Translations under genes and position numbers: made by a program
Shown: piece after piece, positions 6,834 through 12,401 of the stretch
Layout: each line of letters begins with the position of its first letter
How positions within the stretch are numbered: the stretch's first letter is position 1
The notes under the pieces: generated by a model
Told to the model about the DNA's origin: nothing
What the model saw: only the letters and a program-made list of their open reading frames with translations
Databases searched by the model: none
Assembly (NCBI GenBank): GCA_018658605.1
Contig: JABHUV010000255.1
Coordinates: 1-12,401 of the forward strand
Source: Planctomycetaceae bacterium
Lineage (GTDB): Bacteria > Planctomycetota > Planctomycetia > Pirellulales > Pirellulaceae
Reading direction: 5' to 3'
DNA length: 12,401 bases

Positions 6834-9743
6834 TTGTATAAACACAATTGTGATATCATTCTGTTTGGTACTATATGGCATGTAACTAGGCATAAACTAT
6901 TGACATTTCCAGAACTTAAATTCCGCGGCACGTTGCGTCCGACCCAGCAGGAAGTACTGTCGGTCGTCCAACAACAATTGAGCGATGATCAGCGGGAATT
7001 CTATATTGTCGCACCGCCTGGGTCAGGCAAGACCGTAACAGGCCTTTATTTATGGGCTCATGTTTTCAAGTGCCCAGCTCTAGTCCTATCTCCAAATTCA
7101 GCCATCCAATCACAATGGCTAGCTCGTACAGATCTTTTCCAAGAAGGGGACTCGCATGTTAACCCTAGTCTCCTTAGTTCGAATCCTAAGAGTCCGTCGT
7201 TATTGACTTCTTTGACATATCAGAGTCTCACGCTGCCGAGCCGAAATTCATCGGATTTTGAAACAACAGCGTTGCAAACCTGGGTGGACCATTTATTAGA
7301 AAAAGAAACAGCTCGTAATCCGGATGAAGCAATGACTTGGATCACGAATCTACGAGAACAAAACCTTGAATATTTCCAAACTCGATTTAACACATACCTA
7401 AAAAAAGTCCGCGATGCACACGCAGATCTTTCTGGGGGTCTCGATACACTACATGCTAGTTCCATCACCAATCTTCGTGAACTCAAGAAACAAGGCGTAC
7501 AGCTAATAATCCTTGACGAATGCCACCATCTATTGGGCCACTGGGGACGCGTATTGGAAGGCATCCACGAATTTCTTGATGAGCCGTATATCATTGGGCT
7601 AACAGCAACTCCACCAGACGAATCCGATCACGATCCCAAGAATTGGGAGCGTTACGAAAATTTTATGGGCGAGATTGATTTTGAGGTACCAATCCCTGCA
7701 GTTGTCAAAGAGGGCTATCTCGCGCCATATCAAGATCTATGTTACTTCACGCGTCCCACTGATGATGAATTAGGATACGTTTCCAACACGAACCAAGCGT
7801 TACTTGACTTACTTGAGATCGTTTCACTCGGGGATTTCGAAACCCAACGAATGTCTCTACCAGATTTCATCTATGACACACTCGACAAACGGATGTTAAT
7901 GCACGGGCCTGCGAAAAGTTGGAGTGAATACGAAGAGCGAGCATCAAATTTTTCTTGGGACGGTCGAGCCTACTTGCGCAGTGTCGGCAGAGAGCTTCCT
8001 GCAGGAGTTCCAGCATTAACTGAAGACCAATTTGGAAACGTCGACGACCTACTCTATTATGTGACACCATGTTTAGATCGATATGTCAGACTTTATTTAA
8101 TGATGCAAGACAACCCTAAGCTGCATGCGTTGGCACGGGAAATCAAATCCAAGCTGCGGATGCTGGGTATGCAAATCACAGAAACAGGACAGCAGCAATG
8201 TGCCTCACCGATTAGTCGCATACTGGCATATTCAAAAGCCAAATGTCTAGCGTTGCAGCCAATCTTATCAGCAGAAATGAATGTCTTGGGTGAATCCATA
8301 CGTGCCGTTGTCGTGTGTGATTATGAAAAAACATCGGCGGTTACAGCGGACATCAGCCATTTACTTGACGATGAAGCAGGCGGAGCGGTGGCGGCATTTA
8401 AACAACTACTCAATGATGAGCAAACCGATCAATTAAATCCCATCTTGGTAACAGGGTCGACTGTTCTGGTCGATGATGATCTACGTGATAACTTTGATGC
8501 CGCCGCAAAACAATGGGTAAGCAATTCTCCGTATAAAGTCACTTGGGAATGGTTGGATGTTGACGGATTCTTTCTGATGCAAGGTAAGGGGTCGGATTGG
8601 TCACCTCGAGTCTATGTAGAAATGATTACGGAGTTGTTTCAACAAGGAATTACACGATGTTTAGTGGGTACTCGTGGATTATTAGGAGAAGGATGGGATG
8701 CCAGCAAAATCAATGTATTAATTGATCTGACCTGCGCGTCCACCCATACTGCCGTCAATCAACTTCGTGGGCGGTCGATGAGGTTGGACAAAGATGTCCC
8801 ACAAAAAATTGCGAACAACTGGGATGTCGTCTGTTTAGCTCCAGAGTTTTTAAAGGGTTTGGATGACTATAAGAGGTTTAGAAAAAAACACGGGCGAATC
8901 TACGGAGTAACTGATGATGGTGTCATTGAGAAAGGGGTCGGGCATGTTCATGCAGCACTAACAGAAATCAAACCCGAAGGTGTCGAAAGCTCCGCAGCGA
9001 TGTTAAATCAAGATATGCTATCACGGGTTCCTCAACGTGCAGCTGCGCGTGAATTATGGGAAATTGGTAAACCCTATTTAGGAAAAAGCCAAACGTCAGT
9101 GGAAACAAAGGTTGATATCAAACCACCAGCAATGAAAGGTCGAGGATTTCCACCATTCTGGTATGCGGAAACGCCGTGGGATGAGGCAAGTTTAACGTAT
9201 GCAGTTAGTCGTGCTGTACTGCGTGCGTTAGTTGAAACAAACGTAATTACTACAATACGTGTCGAGGATACTGAAGAGCATCTCACCGTCAATGCTCGCA
9301 ATGGTGGGTATGTCCGGGTGTTCATGAAAAATGCCGACGCCAAAACAAACCGCATCTTTTCCGAGGCAATCTCCGAGATCTTTGGCCCGATTAAGGACGC
9401 CAGATATTTGATAGAACGGCAAGCGGCTGTTGGTGATATATCGATGCAAACAAAACGCCCCCAATGGGCTAGTTATCTACCAGATTTCATTGGCAAGTAT
9501 TTTGATTATGAAGAATTAGTGAAAGACCTCGAGATTCAATTAGTGATGGTTCACTGTGTCCCCACTGAATTGGCACGAAACAAAGACCGAGTGTTTATTT
9601 TTCTGAAGCACTGGAAAGAATTAGTGGGCCCGGCGGAAGTGCATTTTTTACAACGCACAGAAAGCCAAGAATTCTTACAAGCGGCTCGCCAGCAAGGATT
9701 GGTTCCAAAAGAAAAAATCCACCATAAGGAAATTTTCACGTAG
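6834..9743 (+). CDS. Stand-alone SF2 DEAD/DEAH-type helicase, uncharacterised family
   Basis: Seen (numbered from TTG 6834, 969 aa): TLRPTQQEVL (33-42, Q-like motif), Walker A APPGSGKT (60-67), Ia LVLSPNSAIQSQW (83-95), Walker B DECHH (228-232), motif III TATPP (257-261), motif V GEGWD (618-622), motif VI QLRGRSMRLD (643-652). The gap from III to V is large (about 355 residues) and holds a family-specific region. C-terminal to the motor, about 300 residues lack a recognisable nuclease; near the end, VPTELARNKDRVFIFLKHW is distinctive. From memory, this layout matches uncharacterised stand-alone helicases common in actinobacteria (DECHH, IGLTATPP, CDYE..., TRGLLGEGWD). Role is presumably ATP-driven nucleic-acid remodelling; a defence role is possible but unproved. 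Start is uncertain: no ATG or GTG precedes Walker A in the frame, which is open from 6789. TTG at 6834 (no ribosome binding site) or TTG at 6900 (weak AGG 9 nt upstream, about 947 aa) are the options; 6900 better fits the conserved start FPELKFRGTLRPTQ. Confidence 0.85.
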   Translation: MYKHNCDIILFGTIWHVTRHKLLTFPELKFRGTLRPTQQEVLSVVQQQLSDDQREFYIVAPPGSGKTVTGLYLWAHVFKCPALVLSPNSAIQSQWLARTDLFQEGDSHVNPSLLSSNPKSPSLLTSLTYQSLTLPSRNSSDFETTALQTWVDHLLEKETARNPDEAMTWITNLREQNLEYFQTRFNTYLKKVRDAHADLSGGLDTLHASSITNLRELKKQGVQLIILDECHHLLGHWGRVLEGIHEFLDEPYIIGLTATPPDESDHDPKNWERYENFMGEIDFEVPIPAVVKEGYLAPYQDLCYFTRPTDDELGYVSNTNQALLDLLEIVSLGDFETQRMSLPDFIYDTLDKRMLMHGPAKSWSEYEERASNFSWDGRAYLRSVGRELPAGVPALTEDQFGNVDDLLYYVTPCLDRYVRLYLMMQDNPKLHALAREIKSKLRMLGMQITETGQQQCASPISRILAYSKAKCLALQPILSAEMNVLGESIRAVVVCDYEKTSAVTADISHLLDDEAGGAVAAFKQLLNDEQTDQLNPILVTGSTVLVDDDLRDNFDAAAKQWVSNSPYKVTWEWLDVDGFFLMQGKGSDWSPRVYVEMITELFQQGITRCLVGTRGLLGEGWDASKINVLIDLTCASTHTAVNQLRGRSMRLDKDVPQKIANNWDVVCLAPEFLKGLDDYKRFRKKHGRIYGVTDDGVIEKGVGHVHAALTEIKPEGVESSAAMLNQDMLSRVPQRAAARELWEIGKPYLGKSQTSVETKVDIKPPAMKGRGFPPFWYAETPWDEASLTYAVSRAVLRALVETNVITTIRVEDTEEHLTVNARNGGYVRVFMKNADAKTNRIFSEAISEIFGPIKDARYLIERQAAVGDISMQTKRPQWASYLPDFIGKYFDYEELVKDLEIQLVMVHCVPTELARNKDRVFIFLKHWKELVGPAEVHFLQRTESQEFLQAARQQGLVPKEKIHHKEIFT
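6843..6852. promoter_or_regulatory. 10-bp palindrome next to a TATAAA box, possible operator
   Basis: CACAATTGTG is perfectly palindromic and follows TATAAA (6837-6842). If TATAAA is a -10 box for the helicase, transcription would start around 6849, inside the palindrome, with translation from TTG 6900. No convincing -35 is seen about 17 nt upstream, so the promoter call is weak. Confidence 0.25.
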
Positions 9744-9805
9744 GAGATACTGCTACCCATTGATTCGCAGAGGTCAACCAAGGATCGTTTTTCTTCGTTT
9801 TATGT

Positions 9806-9826
9806 TTTCGCTTAGCGTGAGCGAAA
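9806..9826. terminator. Hairpin across the stop codon of the DUF1592-family gene
   Basis: TTTCGCT and AGCGAAA form a perfect 7-bp stem with a 7-nt loop, overlapping the minus-strand stop codon (9812-9814), in the 68-nt gap between convergent genes. Neither strand has a proper T-tract right after the stem, so termination or mRNA-end stabilisation is only a possibility. Confidence 0.3.
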
Positions 9827-12328
9827 TATTTCACTCGTGAGAACTTCGGTAACGGCTGTCCTCAATCCATAATCGTTTGCTTTGACGCGGGCCAGTATGT
9901 CATCAATTTCATATTGATCCAAGCGTTCCATGTTACGGCCTGTTGAATAGGCGAGCAGCGACTCGATCAAACTCCGTGCAAATACATCTCCCCGGGTCTC
10001 GGTAAGCACACGTTTGAATTCTGCGAAATTTGCATAGGACTCACCGGTGGATAATTGACCTGAGGGATCAATTGGCGAGCTCGACTGTCTGCCTTGGGAA
10101 ACAGAATCCTTGGACCGCCAACGTCCGATAGGATCAAAGTTTTCAAGTGGAAATCCGAGCGGATCAATGTTGCGATGGCAAATATTACATGCCTTGTCTT
10201 CCCGGTGAATGGAGAGCTTTTCACGAATCGTGATCGCTGCACTAACATTCGAATCTATGGATGGGATTTCGTCCGGTGGTGGGGGCGATGGCGTTCCAAG
10301 AATATTCTCGAGGATCCACGCGCCACGTGTCACCGGTGAAGTATCGACGCCATTGGCACTAACCGTCAGAACACTCGCCATACCCAACAATCCGCCACGC
10401 CGCTGGCTCTCAGTCAGTTCGACCCGCTGGAATCCGTCGGACTGGCGCAGGGTCTCTCGGATCGGTAACTGGTACAATTTGGCGAGCTGTTTATCAACGA
10501 ATGTATATTCAGCATTTAAGAAATCCATAATGGAGCCGTTCTGCTTTAGCAAGTTCTGGAAAAACAGTTGCGTTTCTCGCTTCATTGATTGGGGTAGGTT
10601 TTCCGCATAGAACTCATTCGCCGTTTTCCGGGGTGGTGGTTGATTCCCGAGATCTCGTAGATTGAGCCAACTGTCGAGGAAACCGGTTGCGAAAGCATTC
10701 GACCTTGGGTCGTTCAATAAACGCGCTATTTGGGCGGTCAACTGCGGTTTAGTTTGCAATAGCTCGTTGTCTGCATCTTCGTGGAGTTGCTGGTCCGGGG
10801 GCGCGGCCCACAGCGTGTAGGAGAGTCGCGTCGCCAGATCATGTGGCTGCAAGGTAGCGTCTGCATCTTCTGTAATCTCACTGAAATACAGAAACGAAGG
10901 CGAGCAGAGTATCATCTTGACTGTCGCTAGAGCTGCATCTCTGGCCGCTACGTCCTTGGCGAGCAATTCATTATGAAACCGCTCAATGCGTTGTCGATCA
11001 GATTCGGTTAACGGTCTGCGAAAAGCTTTACTCGCAAATTCCGCGAGCTGTTGTATGGCCTGATCGGCTTGGAAACCGGATTCACCAAATACGGCAAGCT
11101 CTTCTTTCGATCCACCAGGCTCCGAAATCGGTCCGCGAATCTTGATTTCCCCAATGCGGATATGCGGAAGAGCTCCTTCGCGAAGCAGCGCCGCGCGACT
11201 GACACCGTTTTTAGGATTCTTGAATTCGTCTTTGTAACGCTGGTTTGTCGCGATTACCGATGCACGAGACTCATAGGGTCCGTTCGGAAAAATGAATCGC
11301 GGCGTTTGACCAGCCTCAAGCCAAACGCGGAAATTCAGCCATTCTGGTTCATCGTCCGGCACGATCGCTTTGCCGAGCAACGGCTCAACCGATTGGGGAT
11401 AATGAATGTGCCCCTTTGTTGCATCACCGGGCACGACACCAATTTGGAATGGTTCTGAAAAATCAATCCGAAAGATCTTGGCGTCGTAGTGTGTGTCTCG
11501 ATGTAGCGCCTGCGCATTCACTTCGATATCGTAAAGACCGGAAACGGGGACACCCTCAAGGAAATCCTCAATGTGACCATAGCCACCTTGACGGGTGTCG
11601 GTATTGGGTTGTTCATAGAGGCAAAGAAAGTTGTAATTAAAAACACTCTTATGGGAACCAGATAGTTCCTCATATTGCCTGAAATTGTTTGTGAAGTGCC
11701 ATTGTTTTTCCTCGGTCGGAGGTTTGCCAAGGCGAAGATCGACCATGCGGGATGCCGCCTGAAAATATTCGTCAAGCAGAAAACCAGACGTCACCAGTGT
11801 TTCGCCGATGGTGTCTATGTTATGGCTCGTTGCATCTTTGGGAAAATCCGCGGTCAAACCGAGAGTATCAACGCGGCGATTGAACAAGGCAGCCATCGTA
11901 TTTTCGTATTCCCGATTCGAAAGTCGGCGAATAACGGTCCTACCGCCCGTAGAATCAAACCTCCCCCTTGCTTCGGCAATTGCTTCACGCAAATGCGTTA
12001 TCAGTTTCACTCGCTGTTGGTCCTCTGGCTGAGATGTGTCTGAGGGTGGCATCGATTTTAAAGTCAATTGATCAATGATCTCATCAGCAGTGATTAGCTG
12101 GGCAACCGTCTTGATGGGAAGCTTGAATTGATCAAAACTACGTTCACCTTCCTGGACCTCATCGCCATGGCAATCTGCACAAAAGGTGCGGATGAATTTA
12201 CCCACATCTGCCTTCTTCTTATCGCGTTCTGTTGCCACGGCGTTATCCGTATGCAGAGACCCGCAGGAGATAACCACAACAAGAAGCAATGAGTATCTGA
12301 GAACCCGTGGCATACTCATGGCATTCAT
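9812..12328 (-). CDS. Exported cytochrome-c-like protein: PSCyt / DUF1587 / DUF1595 / DUF1592 / DUF1588 / DUF1585
   Basis: Seen (numbered from TTG 12334; subtract 2 for the preferred ATG at 12328): a signal sequence about 9-36, with a possible lipobox VISC (Cys24) and a signal-peptidase-I site after NAVA (34). A heme-binding CADCH (52-56) has a likely distal Met95 in KSMPPSD. DUF1587 begins at RRLSNREYENTMAALF (136-151); a beta-rich insert covers about 200-425; then FASKAFRRPLTESDR (DUF1595, from 433), MILCSPSFLYFSE and DLATRLSYTLWAAPPD (DUF1592), GGLLGMASVLTVSANG (DUF1588, from 647) with a second CNICH (716-720), and a C-terminal DUF1585 to 840. This is the standard planctomycete order. Function is unknown; c-type heme binding and periplasmic or surface redox work are inferred. 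These genes are usually followed by a DUF1552 gene, but here the downstream neighbour is a convergent helicase. Start: ATG codons at 12328, 12319 and 12313 are all possible and none has a clear ribosome binding site. Confidence 0.93.
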   Translation of the reverse strand: MNAMSMPRVLRYSLLLVVVISCGSLHTDNAVATERDKKKADVGKFIRTFCADCHGDEVQEGERSFDQFKLPIKTVAQLITADEIIDQLTLKSMPPSDTSQPEDQQRVKLITHLREAIAEARGRFDSTGGRTVIRRLSNREYENTMAALFNRRVDTLGLTADFPKDATSHNIDTIGETLVTSGFLLDEYFQAASRMVDLRLGKPPTEEKQWHFTNNFRQYEELSGSHKSVFNYNFLCLYEQPNTDTRQGGYGHIEDFLEGVPVSGLYDIEVNAQALHRDTHYDAKIFRIDFSEPFQIGVVPGDATKGHIHYPQSVEPLLGKAIVPDDEPEWLNFRVWLEAGQTPRFIFPNGPYESRASVIATNQRYKDEFKNPKNGVSRAALLREGALPHIRIGEIKIRGPISEPGGSKEELAVFGESGFQADQAIQQLAEFASKAFRRPLTESDRQRIERFHNELLAKDVAARDAALATVKMILCSPSFLYFSEITEDADATLQPHDLATRLSYTLWAAPPDQQLHEDADNELLQTKPQLTAQIARLLNDPRSNAFATGFLDSWLNLRDLGNQPPPRKTANEFYAENLPQSMKRETQLFFQNLLKQNGSIMDFLNAEYTFVDKQLAKLYQLPIRETLRQSDGFQRVELTESQRRGGLLGMASVLTVSANGVDTSPVTRGAWILENILGTPSPPPPDEIPSIDSNVSAAITIREKLSIHREDKACNICHRNIDPLGFPLENFDPIGRWRSKDSVSQGRQSSSPIDPSGQLSTGESYANFAEFKRVLTETRGDVFARSLIESLLAYSTGRNMERLDQYEIDDILARVKANDYGLRTAVTEVLTSEIFRSR

Positions 12329-12401
12329 AATCAAGAGAAGGTACCGGTGCTGGTGCCGAAGGATTCTGTTTGAACGCCCGTGCGTTGTGCGATGTCTACA
12401 A

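Noticed and set aside
6900..6905. TTGACA hexamer near the helicase start
   Set aside because: No -10 element at the proper distance; it is more likely the TTG start codon and following codon of the helicase.
6379..9743. Defence island or toxin-antitoxin system around the helicase
   Set aside because: No methyltransferase, nuclease, toxin, integrase or repeat array is present; the neighbours are a rhodanese cluster and an exported cytochrome-like protein.
11051..11458. 135-codon plus-strand frame inside the DUF1592-family gene
   Set aside because: It lies wholly antisense to a gene with clear family domains and shows no recognisable motif.

Overview
The window reads as a piece of a planctomycete chromosome, probably of the order Pirellulales (order inferred). 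Three features point there: an 840-codon protein with the planctomycete-typical chain PSCyt / DUF1587 / DUF1595 / DUF1592 / DUF1588 / DUF1585; a 998-aa secreted protein with an N-terminal LEPR-XLL-type sorting motif, SdrD/Cna-B domains and Ca-binding FG-GAP-like repeats; and a secreted single-propeller WD40 protein. Shine-Dalgarno sites are patchy, which is common in this phylum.

Layout. (1) 1-184 is non-coding as far as I can see. (2) 185-4252, plus strand: the exported WD40 protein, then, 27 nt later, the large surface protein. (3) 4314-6723, minus strand: four closely spaced genes transcribed in the order single-domain rhodanese, CCA-adding/poly(A) polymerase-family nucleotidyltransferase, four-helix CopD-like membrane protein, and a 56-aa charged coiled-coil protein. 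The last three are tightly packed (gaps of 5 and 25 nt) and probably form one transcript. (4) 6724-6833 (to 6899 if the helicase starts late) is a divergent intergenic region with two short perfect palindromes. (5) 6834-9743, plus strand: a ~945-970-aa SF2 helicase with no ATG start available and locally lower GC. It belongs to an uncharacterised stand-alone helicase family. (6) 9812-12328, minus strand: the DUF1592-family cytochrome-c-like exported protein, convergent with the helicase. (7) 12329-12401 is upstream sequence with no recognisable signal.

The pieces look like ordinary planctomycete chromosome content (cell-surface proteins, tRNA 3'-end maturation, exported cytochrome-like protein) plus one accessory-looking gene, the helicase. 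No tRNA or rRNA gene, CRISPR array, IS element or transposase was seen. I do not see a convincing multi-gene new system. The items most worth a second look are the helicase with its palindrome-containing promoter region, the 56-aa protein, and the C-terminal 47-residue repeat domain of the surface protein.
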